A stretch of 64,000 nucleotides of DNA from Odobenus rosmarus divergens (taxonomy: Eukaryota; Chordata; Mammalia; Carnivora; Odobenidae), in the NCBI RefSeq assembly GCF_000321225.1, contig NW_004452099.1, forward strand, positions 62,001 through 126,000, read 5' to 3'. The notes under the pieces are model-generated. The model ran no database searches and was not told the origin of the DNA. It saw only the letters and a program-made list of their open reading frames with translations. A program made the position numbers and the translations under genes. Shown in pieces: positions 1 to 10,668 of the stretch. The first letter of the stretch is position 1; each line of letters begins with the position of its first letter.

Positions 1-63
1 AATAACTTCATATTTTTGAAAATAAAATTAGTTTTGATTCTAAAATCCATATGTAACTGATTT

Positions 64-276
64 TTTTAAAGATTTATTTATTTATTTTACGGAAAGAGAG
101 AGAGTGTGAGTGAGAGAGTGGGGGCAGGGACAGAGGGAAAAGGAATGAGAATCTTTAAGCAGGCTCCTCACTGAGTGTGGAGCCCGACTTGGGGCTCCAT
201 GCCAGGACCCTGAGATCATGACCTGAGCCGAAACCCAGAGCCGGGCGCTCAACTGACTGAGACACCTAGGCACCCC
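64..276 (-). mobile_element. CAN-SINE (S3-type)
   Basis: Antisense Carnivora SINE. From the left it shows the T-rich tail complement, a GA-rich stretch (complement of the CT-rich body), then 'GATCATGACCTGAGCCGAA' and the head complement ending CACCCC. The flanks 'tgtaactgatttt' and 'tataactggctttt' look like a diverged TSD. Divergence from the other copies suggests an older insertion. Confidence 0.9.
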
Positions 277-277
277 T

Positions 278-1218
278 ATAACTGGCTTTTCTATTACTGG
301 AAATTATATAATTATATAGACAAAAATTATATAAAATAATATAGAATAGTATTTATATAGAATATAGAATAATATATATTCTATATAAATAACATTTATA
401 TAGAATAATGTTTATATAGAAATAATAGGGATAAAAATTAGAAGATTTCTGTTGAATGTGTATCAATACTTACTCACTCTACTTTAATCGCACCTTTCAT
501 GGAGACTCTTGACTGAAAGACTGTTTTCCTCAGCCAGGGATTTCTTCACCTAGATGTCTATATATTCATTCCCTCATTTCTTTAAGTTCTTTCCTCAAAT
601 ATCACCGTTTCTAGTTGGCTTTTTAGTAAGTGTGAAGAGATATAGACTATTAAATAAAAATTTCAAGATGAGATTATGTTATGTTATCTTTGGTGTTTGT
701 CATGTTGACACAAGGAAATTTAAATATATATCAATGTTGGTCTAATTAATATCTAGGTAATGAACTCATAAAAACTTATAAGGAGTAAAGCAGAGCTACA
801 CAATAGCCAAAGGATTTTATTCCAAATATTTTTCTAACTTCTATCACTCCATAAATACTTCTAGAATACCAATACATGCAAGAAAGTAAACTACTAATGT
901 GAAGAAGAAAACATGCAAGCAAGTCTTGCCACATTTAAGGAATTCTTCATAGAGTTCAACACACATACATATGCACAAATAGCTATGTAAACTGATAAAT
1001 ACAAGGGGTATGATAATAAATATTTGGAAAAAATGTTTTATGAAATTGGAATGGAGAGAGAGTCCTCATTTTAAGATAAGGATCTGCAGAATTTTTTTCT
1101 ATAAAGGAGTAGAAAGTACATATTTCATACTTTGCAGGATTTATGGTTTCTGGAACAAAGACTCAACTTTGCCTCTGTAATGAACAAGCAGCCATAGAAA
1201 TATATAAATGAGTGGGTA
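278..1218. other. Unassigned AT-rich stretch
   Basis: No gene or clear repeat is seen. Positions 290-425 are AT-rich low-complexity sequence built from TATATAGAATA-like units. Positions 545-615 loosely resemble part of an L2 element, too weakly to call. Confidence 0.4.
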
Positions 1219-1683
1219 TATTAGTTTCCTATTGCTGCTGTAATAAATTAACACAAACGTAATAGCTTAAAGTAACACAACTTTATGTGTTTATATTTCT
1301 GGATATCTGAAGTCAAGAATCAAAGTGTCAGCAGAGTTGCATTCCTATTCTGGTCTTCAAAGGAGAATCTGCTTTCTTCCATTTTTAGCTTCTAGAATCT
1401 ACCTGCTGGGCTCAGGTTCTCTTCCTCATATCACTCTGCCCTTTTGTTTTCATGGAAACATTTCTTGCTATATGATCTAATTCTCCTGCCTCACTCTTCT
1501 ACTCTTGCGATTACATTGGGTTTGGGATAATCTCTCAATCTTAAAATCCTTAATCTCAACTGAAAAATCCCTTTGACTATGCAAGGAAAATTATTCATAG
1601 GCTCTAGAGAGTAGGATGTGGACATTTTGGCAGGGGAGGCTAGAAGGTGGGGAGCTGTTATTTAGCCTACTGTAGCATAGCTC
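1219..1683 (-). mobile_element. MaLR (MLT1-like) LTR, antisense
   Basis: Read on the plus strand it opens 'TTAGTTTCCTATTGCTGCTG' and runs through 'GATTACATTGGGTTTGGGAT' to an end near 'TAGCCTACTGTAGCAT'. This is the antisense layout of a MaLR-type LTR (non-autonomous ERVL relative). The same family occurs in sense orientation at 61321-61752, and the two match blockwise in opposite directions. Subfamily is by eye only. Confidence 0.7.
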
Positions 1684-1688
1684 TGCCC

Positions 1689-1745
1689 CAATAAAATTTT
1701 ATTTACAAAAACTAACAGCAGGCTAGATCTAGTCCATGGGCCAAA
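1689..1745 (+). mobile_element. hAT-type DNA transposon fragment
   Basis: The sequence 'CCAATAAAATTTTATTTACA' followed by 'CTAGTCCATGGGCCAAAGT' resembles the 3' end of an old non-autonomous hAT element of mammals. Only about 57 bp remain before the adjoining SINE. A related piece in the other orientation is at 58918. Confidence 0.45.
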
Positions 1746-1766
1746 GTCTCTTAAAAATGGCCCCTT

Positions 1767-1918
1767 TGGGGAGCGACTGGGTGGCTCAGTCAGTCGAGCA
1801 TCCAACTCTTGATTTCAGCTTTGGTCATGATCTCAGTGTCCTGGGATCCTGCCCTGCCTTAGGCTCTGAGCTCAGCAGGGAGTCTGCTCTGAACTTCCTC
1901 TCCCTCTGCCCCTCCCCC

Positions 1919-1951
<33 letters not shown>

Positions 1952-1967
1952 AAATAATTTTTTTAAG
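1767..1967 (+). mobile_element. CAN-SINE (S3-type)
   Basis: Sense SINE with head 'GACTGGGTGGCTCAG', body 'CAACTCTTGATTTCAGCTTT', a (CT)n run at 1926-1950 and a short A/T tail. 'GGCCCCTTT' appears on both sides (1759 and 1969) as a probable short TSD. The long reading frame here (1736-1957) is only the SINE translated. Confidence 0.92.
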
Positions 1968-2014
1968 GGGCCCCTTTTGTCCCTTAAGAGAGGGATTGGC
2001 AAACTTATTTTTTC

Positions 2015-2513
2015 TGTTTCACATACTCCTAGTATTTACCCAAGAGAAATAAAAACTTATGTCCATGTAAGGACCTATACAAGAATACATACATAGTCTT
2101 GATTCCTAATAACCCCAAACTAGAAATTATCCAAATATTCATCAGTTGTGAATGGAGAAACATTGTAGGACACCCATAGTACTGTCTACTACTCAGTAAT
2201 GAGGACTAGAACTACTAATACACTCAAAAACATGGATAAACATTTTATTAAGTGAAGAAAACTATGCATGTGAGCTGTATAGTGCATGATTTTATTTTTA
2301 TTTATTCACTCTGGAAAAAGGCAAAGATATGAAGGGCAGAAATCAGATCAGTGGTTGCCAAAGAACTTTGATGAGGGGAGGAAATTGAATAAATGGAGTT
2401 TGTGGGAACTTCGTATGGGACTTAACCTGCTGACTATTGTGGCGTTGCATGACAGTAAACATAGGGGAAGATCTCACTATCTGTAAGATGCATCAATAAA
2501 CCTGACTTAAAAA
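2015..2513 (+). mobile_element. Old LINE-1 3' end (L1M-like), sense
   Basis: Typical mammalian L1 ORF2-tail/3' UTR text is seen: 'CTCCTAGTATTTACCCAAGA', then 'CCAAATATTCATCAG', 'ACTACTCAGTAATGA', 'AACATGGATAAACA' and 'ATCAGATCAGTGGTTGCCA'. Many indels and stops show it is long dead. The open frame at 2286-2486 lies inside the 3' UTR and is not a gene. Confidence 0.8.
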
Positions 2514-2875
2514 AATAGAACTTTAAGTAGAGAAAGAGTAAATGTGGGATTCTATACTATATGACTTTGATTAGCTCTATAAGTTGCAGGCAGGTTAATT
2601 TGAAAGATTTGGAGTTAATCAAAGATGTGGTACATGAAGTATGGATTATGAAGCATATTTTAATTTATCAGGTTTTCTTTTTCCTGGAATTAATTCACTG
2701 TCCATTTTAAGGAGAAATATCCATTTTAGATTTTTTAAGTTATGCTCACTCACCTTTATGGAAGCTTACTGATTATTCACATACACTATTTGTATTTGTT
2801 TTTGTTTAATGCAATGACATTTTATTCTTCTAATTCTCCATATATTCTTTTAACAAGATTCTCTACTTTTTTTCT

Positions 2876-3180
2876 TAAAGGCTTTTTATAGCAGTTTTAG
2901 GATTATAATAAATTTGAGAGGAAGCTACATATACCCTCTGGCCCCACCCATGCATAATCTCCCCCTTTAGCTACATGACCAAGCTAAATGGTACATTTTT
3001 TACCTAGGATGAACTTACATTGACATATCATAATCACACAAAGTCTATAGTTTACCTTAGTGTTCACTCTTGGTGTTGTATATTCTTTGGCATTGGACAA
3101 ACGTATAATTACATGTATCCACCATTTCAGTATCATACAAAGTATTTTCACTGTCCCAAAAATCCCATTCTAGAATTAAA
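2876..3180 (-). mobile_element. Old LINE-1 3' UTR fragment, antisense
   Basis: Contains 'TTTATAGCAGTTTTAGGATT', 'GGAAGCTACATATACCCTCT', 'GTTCACTCTTGGTGTTGTAT' and 'ACATGTATCCACCATTTCAG'. This is the familiar antisense reading of an old L1 3' UTR. The boundaries are approximate. Confidence 0.7.
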
Positions 3181-3874
3181 AAAATAATAATTCAGTGTTA
3201 ATCTTGGAAAAGAGAAGCTACATATCTCTATGAATTTTATAAAAGACTGATGATAAACTCCTCAAAGACAAAAATAGATTCAGTTTTATACTACTTAATT
3301 TAATTTAAAATACAATTGTTTTTGGAACAGTGACATGCATTCTTTATTCAATAAATATTTGTAACAGTTTCTTTTAACATTTTTTTCTAAAAATAATATC
3401 TTCCTTTTTAAAAAAGCAATTATGAACAAATTGATAGGAGTGGCTATATAATATAAAATGTTATTATCTTTAAGTTATGTGAGCTAACATAACCCTGTCA
3501 TGCATACATTGCTTACACTAATATCTAAGTAAATAACAAATAGCAGGTGAACAAAATCTTTTCCATAATCACTACAAAAACAATGAGAATAAGTTACAAA
3601 AGAATGTCTAGCCAAGGATAAAGAGAGTTAATACGGGAAATATACATTAAAGAATGCAATATGAGATGGCTGTTATTGAAGGTTATTGAAAAAGTAGGAA
3701 CTTTTTAAAAATATTCCAAAAATAGAATTAGTTGGAATGAGATCTATTGGACAGAAGGAGTTTTGTTTGGGAATACAAAGTAGCAGCACTGTATTTTTGT
3801 TTAGAAAGATTTAATAGCAACTAATGTGTGATCTCTCTGCAAGGATTTAATCAGGAAAGAATTCCCAGAACTTG
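3181..3874. other. Unassigned AT-rich stretch
   Basis: AT-rich single-copy-looking sequence with short poly(A)/poly(T) runs. I see no ORF of note and no recognisable repeat. Confidence 0.4.
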
Positions 3875-4040
3875 GTTATTGCTTTGGCTCTTGGAATTAG
3901 ATCACATCGATTGGGATCTTGGTTCTGGCTCTTATTAGCTGTATAACTAGGTTGTATAACTTGAGTTTTTCCTGACATTTAAAAAGATCAGTTGTGATTA
4001 GTGCCTACTGTATAGAGTTGATCTACTCACTGTAGATTCA
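3875..4040 (+). repeat. MIR relic
   Basis: The segment 'GGCTCTTGGAATTAGATCAC' through 'CTCTTATTAGCTGTATAACT' follows the MIR plan: 'gagtcagac', then 'gctctgccacttactagctgtgtgac', then 'cttgggcaag'. It is diverged but in order. Confidence 0.6.
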
Positions 4041-4077
4041 TAATTCCATTTTTTTTTTCTATTTTAAGAGATTCCTA

Positions 4078-4540
4078 ATTCTGTTGTGGCCAGATAAAAA
4101 AATCCATCTTCCAGCCTCCTTCACAGACATGGGTGATCATTTGTCCCAGTTCTTTTTAACAACATGGTTTGAAGCAGAAGTCATTGTGTGGGAATACTAC
4201 TACAATGCTCTAAAAGGAGGACAGACTCAGCTGACATGCACTTGTCATTGGTTTCCTATCCCTATTCTCAAATTCAGCATACTTTTGTGATACATGGGGG
4301 ACTGAGCATCTTTGGACCATAAAATCAGAGGTCAGGCTTTAAGAATGATGGATCAAAAAAAAAATGGAAATTATCTGGAACATTAATGACAACATGGAAC
4401 CCTGTGCACTAGCCTTGGAATGCCTACCTCTGGACTATTTTATTTTACTTTATTTTATTGAGGAAAATTATACCTCTCTTTGCTTAAGTTACTCTACTTG
4501 GATTATCTGTTATGTGCAACCCAACCAACTCTTTGATGCC
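4078..4540 (+). repeat. Probable ancient interspersed repeat
   Basis: 'TTCCAGCCTCCTTCACAGAC', 'TTTGGACCATAAAATCAGAG' and 'CCTTGGAATGCCTACCTCTG' recall a widespread mammalian repeat (LTR or DNA element) with blocks in that order. I cannot name the family. The two small open frames inside (4084-4290 and 4364-4591) show no known protein features. Confidence 0.35.
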
Positions 4541-4963
4541 ACAATATGCAAAATACTTGGAAGATTCTCGGCACTTGTAAATACTTTATAAATATTAACT
4601 ATTAATAAATTTCAGAAAAGTCCAAGAGATGAACAGAGAGCAATTCATGAATGATTTTCCAAATTCACCAGACTGGATAAAATGAGAGAAGTCATGTGTA
4701 TGACATTGTAGAAAATTAAATGTTTAATCCTGAAAGAGATAAATATAAGTACATGAAGAAATAATTTCAAATGGAATCCATATTTCTCAGTGACTAATAA
4801 TAATGCTGAGTGATAGCAACATCCAACTACAAGCAAATGAAATTCTAATGATCTATATTAGAGTTTGATTTATTGGCACAGGCACATGCTGTATCAAACT
4901 GTACTGTTTGTCACATGCAGATACCCAACTAGTTCTTGCATGTGTTAAATTTTTGTTATATAT

Positions 4964-4985
4964 ATATATATACACACACATATAC
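4964..4985. repeat. (TA)n/(CA)n simple repeat
   Basis: A short TA then CA dinucleotide run marks the left edge of the PSMG3 insertion. Part of the target duplication lies inside it. Confidence 0.8.
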
Positions 4986-5610
4986 ATCCTGGTGGTGGTG
5001 ACCCAGTTCGGGAAGATGGGTACCCTGGTCTCCCTGGAGCCCAGCCCCGTGGCCAGTGACATCAGCAAGCCCGTGCTCACCACGAAAGTCCTTCTTGGGC
5101 AGGACGAGCCTCTCATCCATGTCTTAGCAAAGAACCTGGTGACGTGTGTGTCTCAGGAAGCTGGAAACAGAGCGGTCCTCCTGGCCATGGCCGTGAAGGA
5201 CAGGAGCGTGGAGGGGCTGAAGGCCTTGAAGGAGGTGATCCAGTCCTGCCAGGTGTGGTGACCCTGGAGCAGCAGACACGCCTGCTACTCAGCGGGCTGA
5301 GGGGACACGCGACACCCTCGGTCAGGCAGAAGGAAGAACTCTGCCTTTAGCTCTAGAAGCCAGAAGAAATATGCACATCCCAGGCAGACTGTACTTTGGG
5401 CGCTCTTATCCGCTGGTGGTGGAAAGCTGTGGAGTGTGTCTAGGGGGCTATAAACCGTTCTTACCAGGGCCCAAATAGCTGCATATATTTGAGACTTGAA
5501 AGATGAGTCCTCAGGCATGAGTCCTGGCCCCCCACGTGCAGTATCTGTTGTTGAAGGAAATTTTTTTTATTCACAATAAATGCCTATCCCCAAATTAAAA
5601 AAAAAAAAAA
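4984..5610 (+). pseudogene. PSMG3: PSMG3 processed retrocopy, 5'-truncated
   Basis: From 4986 an open frame of 91 codons ending at the TGA at 5259-5261 encodes the C-terminal three quarters of proteasome assembly chaperone 3. Visible segments include VVVTQFGKMGTLVSLEP, KVLLGQDEPLIHV and SQEAGNRAVLLA, ending CQVW. PSMG3 pairs with PSMG4 and helps assemble the alpha ring of the 20S proteasome. There are no introns. About 315 bp of 3' UTR follows, with AATAAA at 5575-5580 and an A-run at 5597-5610. The insert is flanked by an 11-bp direct repeat ACATATACATC (4978-4988 and 5613-5623). The full protein is about 122 residues, so roughly 31 N-terminal residues and the start codon are missing. The upstream in-frame ATG at 4908 lies in host DNA and reads through a TA/CA repeat. 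The copy is GC-rich against AT-rich flanks, as expected for a retroposed cDNA. It has no in-frame stop, but without a native start or promoter it is most simply a pseudogene. Confidence 0.9.
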
Positions 5611-5630
5611 CAACATATACATCTATAAGA

Positions 5631-5656
5631 TACACACACACACACACATACACAGT
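5631..5656. repeat. (CA)n microsatellite
   Basis: CA dinucleotide run just beyond the right target duplication of the PSMG3 retrocopy. Confidence 0.9.
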
Positions 5657-5891
5657 ATATCCCCATATACACATATGAACATAGTGGGTTAATTTCAATT
5701 CTTCTAACTCAAAATACTTGTGATAAATTTCTTGATATAACTTCCCTGCTAGGACTTCTTGGTATGGAGCAATCTGTGCTTCTGGCAAAATTGACTTATG
5801 CATCTCAACATCCTTCATGATTTATAGAAATTACCCTAGCTAAAATAAGTTTGAGGTGACCTGAATTTATCATCAAGACAGCAGGATACTT

Positions 5892-6081
5892 GGGGCGCCT
5901 GGGTGGCTCAGTTGGTTGGACGACTGCCTTCGGCTCAGGTCATGATCCTGGAGTCCCGGGATCGAGCCCCACATCAGGCTCCCTGCTGGCGGGGAGTCTG
6001 CTTCTCCTTCTGACCCTCCTCCCTCTCATGCTCTCTGTCTCTCATTCTCTCGCTCACAAATAAAATCTTAAAAAAAAAAAA
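5892..6081 (+). mobile_element. CAN-SINE (S1-type)
   Basis: Near-consensus head 'GGGGCGCCTGGGTGGCTCAG', middle 'CCTGGAGTCCCGGGATCGAG' and an AATAAAATCTTAAA tail. The flanks AGACAGCAGGATACTT (5876-5891) and AGACAACAGGATACTT (6082-6097) form a 16-bp TSD with one mismatch, so it is fairly young. Confidence 0.96.
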
Positions 6082-6097
6082 AGACAACAGGATACTT

Positions 6098-7359
6098 ATG
6101 TTTTGCCCTTATTCCATATATCCTGTAACACAGTTTTACCCCTTTTATTCAGTTTAGTGTGATGTAACTAATTTAGAAAAAAAAAAAAAGCTTTGCTTTT
6201 GGTAGCAGTTATTTAGGAATTATTGGCAAATGAATTAAATGGCATTGATATTTTATTTTATTTCAGAAATAAGTATAGTGATAATTGTTTATACAAACAA
6301 TAGTGAGGAAGCTAAAACAGTGTTACATATAATGAATTCTTTTGAAACTGATTTTATTGTCCTGGTGAGGAAAATCCATAAAGCCATCATACACTTATTT
6401 ACTTCATTAATCATTAAAATAAGAAAAGACTGAATTTTTAAATGGCTTCATGGAGCACAGAGATGGGGTTATCTTTGTGATGCAGGCAGTCAGAAGTGCA
6501 GACTAATCAAGTAGGTACAGAAGCACACACTTTTGCCTAATTTTACCGCTAATCCTTTTCCAATAATCTGAATAATCTCCTTTATTTCTCTGCTTAGAGT
6601 ACTCAGGGGCCAAATCCTTCTTATAGCATTTAAGTTATAAACGGCCACATTTGCTGCACTTTCGAAAGTGGAGTTTCAGATTAGCTTTTAGGCTTCCTAA
6701 AACTCATTTTCTTTACAATAGTTGTACTAAGTAATGCAGGTGAAAAATAAGCAAAGTGTTTGCATAACAAATTGCAAGTGATCTAAAAGTGCAATGTTAT
6801 TAGAAAGACTCAGAAAACAGGGAAGAAAATAAGAATTAGCTTTTGTTGCTGAGGTAACTGTGTTGTATATACATTTACACAGAGAAGTCCGGGATTTCAG
6901 ATTTTAAAGATGGAATTTGTGCAGATCATTTTATGCGTTATATAACATTTATTTAGAAAAAGATCAAATTAAATATCAGGGTTCAAAAACTACAAGTTTA
7001 GAGACTTTCTGTATGCATAAATGCACAGTACAGCTATGGAATAATTTTGTTTTATAAAGAGACTTCAGAGTTGAATCTCAGAAGCTAAACTGAACAACAA
7101 AACAGATGTTACTTTGCTGACTAGTGATAATGAGATGAAATTGTTCTATTCTGCTTTAAAGTTCTATAACAAAGCATTTAACTTAAAAACTTAGCTTAAT
7201 ACAGTAATTTTAGATGTACAGAAATGAATTCTTATGCAGAAAAAATGTCTTTTTAAAAAACAAAAAACTTTTTTTTCTGAACAATTATATTATACGTGAT
7301 TCTTTTATTTTCATTTCATCTTTTGGTACTTTAATTGCCCTTGTTATCCACATAGTAAT
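6098..7359. other. Unassigned stretch with a 14-bp palindrome
   Basis: No gene or repeat is recognised. Positions 6657-6670 (CACTTTCGAAAGTG) are a perfect palindrome. Positions 6600-6800 look more structured and less AT-simple than their surroundings. Confidence 0.4.
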
Positions 7360-7385
7360 ATAAATTTTATTTTATTTTTGTATTT

Positions 7386-7578
7386 TTTAAAAGATTTTAT
7401 TTATTTATTTGGCAGAGAGAGACACAGTGAGAGAGGGAGCACAAGCAGGGGGAGCTGGAGAGGGAGAAGCAGGCTTCCCACTGAGTAGGGAGCCCGATGA
7501 GGGGCTCTATCCCAGAACCCTGGGATCATGACCTGAGCCGAAGGCAGACGCTCAACGACTGAGCCACCCAGGTGCCCC
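7386..7578 (-). mobile_element. CAN-SINE (S2-type)
   Basis: Antisense SINE from 'AAGATTTTATTTATTTATTT' to 'GAGCCACCCAGGTGCCCC'. ATAAATTTTATTTTA occurs on both sides (7360 and 7579) as the TSD. Confidence 0.95.
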
Positions 7579-7593
7579 ATAAATTTTATTTTT

Positions 7594-8073
7594 AACTGAA
7601 TAAAAATATATTGGATAAGATAATGAGAATGATTGGTATGTAATTCCAGGTGATCGTGATTCTCTATTTCACAGATCACCATCAAGATTGTTTTATCATG
7701 ATCCATGCATTGACCATTCGTACCTATGGGTAGATTTGACTACTCTCCAAAAGCGTGGGCATTTTATTTTTTCTCTTCCACTTACAACAATTTGTAGGCT
7801 ATCTTGTCTCCAAGGGACAAAAAGGCAGAATCATGATGTTGGCAGTGTATTGCTACAATTCCCATGATAAAAGTGATGAGCCTAGTCATGACAGCTACCA
7901 CACCTGCTTCTGAAAACGCCCTTCCTATCTAGTGTGTGTCTGCTCCAAAGAAAAAAATAGAAGTGCATAATTATGAGGAAAGTTTCGCAGTGATTTATCT
8001 TCCTCCAAAAAGGCCTTTGTTGCATGCAGATCGTCTAGAAGAACAGGCAAAATAGTTAATGATGTAAATGTTT
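7594..8073. other. Unassigned stretch
   Basis: Single-copy-looking sequence with somewhat higher GC than its flanks. No ORF or repeat is recognised. Confidence 0.35.
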
Positions 8074-8091
8074 AAAATAAATGAGGGTTTT

Positions 8092-8289
8092 GGGGCACCT
8101 GTGTGGCTCAGTCGTTAGGCGTCTGCCTTCGGCTCAGGTCATGATCCCAGGGTCCTGGGATCTAGCCCCACATCAGGCTCCCTTTTCGGCGGGAAGCCTG
8201 CCTCTCCCTCTCCCACTCTCCCTGCTTGTGTTCCCTCTCTCCCTCTCTTTCTGTTAAAAAATAAATAAAATAACAATAAAATAAAAGAT
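8092..8289 (+). mobile_element. CAN-SINE (S2-type)
   Basis: Head 'GGGGCACCTGTGTGGCTCAG', middle 'CCCAGGGTCCTGGGATCTAG', and a tail expanded to AAATAAAATAACAATAAAAT. A perfect 18-bp TSD, AAAATAAATGAGGGTTTT, flanks it at 8074-8091 and 8290-8307. Confidence 0.96.
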
Positions 8290-8504
8290 AAAATAAATGA
8301 GGGTTTTTAGTTTCTCAAGAATTTAACAATTCTTTAGTACCTACTATATATTTTACTGGCGCTTTAAATACTATAAGTATTCAGCGAGTAAGTCAGTCTT
8401 TGTATCTCCTCTTATACATTTATTGTAACTCAAATATAGATTTCCAAAGTCGTGTAATAAAATTTTGCTTTCGTTGTTTGTGTGTATGTCTATATAATAC
8501 AAAT

Positions 8505-8529
8505 TACACACACACACACACACACACAG
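8505..8529. repeat. (CA)n microsatellite
   Basis: About 12 CA units in otherwise AT-rich sequence. Confidence 0.92.
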
Positions 8530-8952
8530 CACTGTGACCCACCACTAATTCATGAATTGTGTTGGGTGTAGTTCACAAACTTACTCCTGGGTAATCATGC
8601 CTTGCTATGGACCTTCATGTATTGAGGTTCTAAATTTCCTTCATTATTTGAACATTTTTATTTCTAAATATTGTTTTATAATTTGAAAACCTACTGTTGG
8701 AAAAAAAATACTACATTCATGTAGGGAAATTAATATTGATGGTAAAGATTGTACATGCTTAAAAGAAACTCAAAATTTTTGCCACATTCATACCAAGTAT
8801 ATTAAAATGTGGGGCTAGATGCTCTAACAAACACTCCTAAATCTCAGTGACATAACAAGACAAAATATGTATTTCCTGTTCACATCTCAGCTCACACTTG
8901 AGTGACACCTACCAATACAAAATTCTATTATATTTAAAAATATTATCTTTCT

Positions 8953-9160
8953 GGGGCGCCTGGGTGGCTCAGTCGTTAAGCATCTGCCTTTGGCTCAGGT
9001 CATGATCCCAGGGTCCTGGGATTGAGCCCCGCATCGGGCTCCCTGCTCGGCGGGAAGCCTGCTTCTCCCTCTCCCACTACCCCTGCTTGTGTTCCCTCTC
9101 TCACTGTGTCTCTCTCTCTCTCTCTCTCCTGTCAAATGAATAAATAAAATCTTTAAAAAA
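8953..9160 (+). mobile_element. CAN-SINE (S2-type)
   Basis: Near-consensus sense copy with a (TC)n run near 9110-9127 and an AAATAAAATCTTT tail. ATTATCTTTCT before the head and ATAATCTTTCT after the tail are the TSD. Confidence 0.96.
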
Positions 9161-9533
9161 ATAATCTTTCTATTAAATTGAAATATATTTTAATCTATTA
9201 ATGAAATAAGTATTATATGTAATTTTTATATCTATATGCTTACACTTAAAACAAAATTAAAGCTTCTCTATACTGAAATTTTCTTCACTATTTAATCCAT
9301 GAAATTCTTTAATATAATGTAGAGACATGGTAACTGAGACAATGTTTCACTGTTGAAAGTACAGTGTAACATTTTTTCATCATATGATTTTCCTTCAAGG
9401 ACAAAATATGGTAAAATATTTTCACACTATTATAAAAAATTGATGGTAATATGGAAAAACAAATTTCTGAAGAACAATTTTAATATTGGTCTGCATGGCA
9501 ATACAGTAGAATGGGATGGCTATTTTTAGAAAT
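9161..9533. other. Unassigned AT-rich stretch
   Basis: No recognisable gene or repeat. Confidence 0.35.
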
Positions 9534-9542
9534 GGGATTCTT

Positions 9543-9805
9543 CTCTGAGGTGGGTTCCAGCCCAGAGAGCTTCATCCAGAGGTACGCACCTGGGTCTTTT
9601 GGGGCTCGAGATGACCTGGCCCGGGGTCCCTCTCCTCCCAGGGCTGCAGCAAATGAATGAAAAATTGTATCATTAAACTCTTTGATGTTCTCCTGTCTAA
9701 TTGAAACTGTGAAATTTCCTAAGATTCTCCAGCCTCCAAAAATTCAATTTTCCATGTAATGCATGGTGACGTGTCAATAAAATCATGCTGTAAAATTAAA
9801 AAAAA
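9543..9805 (+). pseudogene. Retrocopy of an unidentified mRNA 3' end
   Basis: A GC-rich block (9543-9655) passes abruptly into AT-rich 3' UTR-like sequence, with AATAAA at 9776-9781 and an A-rich tail at 9791-9805. GGGATTCTT occurs just before (9534-9542) and just after (9806-9814), as for a target duplication. This is the signature of a 5'-truncated, LINE-mediated mRNA copy. Several frames stay open through the GC-rich part. One ends GPSPPRAAANE before a TGA, but I do not recognise the protein and cannot say which frame, if any, was coding. No intron or start codon is visible. Confidence 0.6.
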
Positions 9806-9814
9806 GGGATTCTT

Positions 9815-10447
9815 TTTTAGAAAGAATTATAATTATTGAAAGTGTGAGAACCATATTGGAAATGTAATTTTTTAATCTTGTTAGAAAAGTTTATTCTGTC
9901 AATAGGACTACCTATCAAATATATTCTATAGAGGAATACAAATATGCTTAATTTATGTGCAGAATATGTATGATCTAAAATTTTCAAACTGAATAAACTG
10001 ATATGCAATCAATACTGCATAAAATATTATAAAGTAAAATATTTTATTATATAAAATAATTACTTCTTGCTAAGTAGACTGACTAAAAGTTCACATTTTA
10101 ATGACTTACTGCATTATAAAATCTCAGAAAACATATTATCCTCAAAGTAAACATTCATAATCATCTACACATTTAAAAAAAATAAAATATTGAAGTCAAA
10201 TTACACACAGAAAAAGCTAACATGACATTTTATGTATAGCATTTCAAAAAAGTTTATCTTTAAGGTCAGAATTATTGTTTCAAATATAAGCATAATGTAG
10301 TCATTTGCAAAAATAATCTTTTATATGTAATTTCACATATCTTCAGGTCAGGATTAGGTTATAAATTTACAAATATATAAGTATATAAATTTATTAATAT
10401 TTTTCAGAATGATGTTTCTTTTTCACATGAGTATGAGAGAGGAGTAT
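9815..10447. other. Unassigned AT-rich stretch
   Basis: AT-rich. I see nothing definite in it. Confidence 0.35.
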
Positions 10448-10462
10448 AAAATATTTATTTTC

Positions 10463-10653
10463 TTTTTTTTTAAAGATTTTATTTATTTGAGAGAGAGAAT
10501 GAGATAGAGAGAGCATGAGAGGGGGGAGGGCCCGAGGGAGAAGCAGACTCACTGCTGAGCAGAGAGCCCGATGCGGGACTCGATCCCGGGACTCCAGGAT
10601 CATGACCTGAGCCGAAGGCAGTTGCTTAACCAACTGAGCCACCCAGGAGCCCT
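10463..10653 (-). mobile_element. CAN-SINE (S1-type)
   Basis: Antisense copy containing 'GACTCGATCCCGGGACTCCA'. A perfect 15-bp TSD, AAAATATTTATTTTC, lies at 10448-10462 and 10654-10668. Confidence 0.96.
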
Positions 10654-10668
10654 AAAATATTTATTTTC

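Noticed and set aside
1989..2010. GGGATTGGCAAACTT as the 5' end of the hAT element seen at 1689
   Set aside because: It is only about 20 bp, lies on the wrong side for one continuous element, and may be chance.
5644..5664. Possible CRISPR-like or tandem array near the CA repeat
   Set aside because: It is a simple dinucleotide repeat in a mammalian nuclear sequence; no spaced direct repeats exist.
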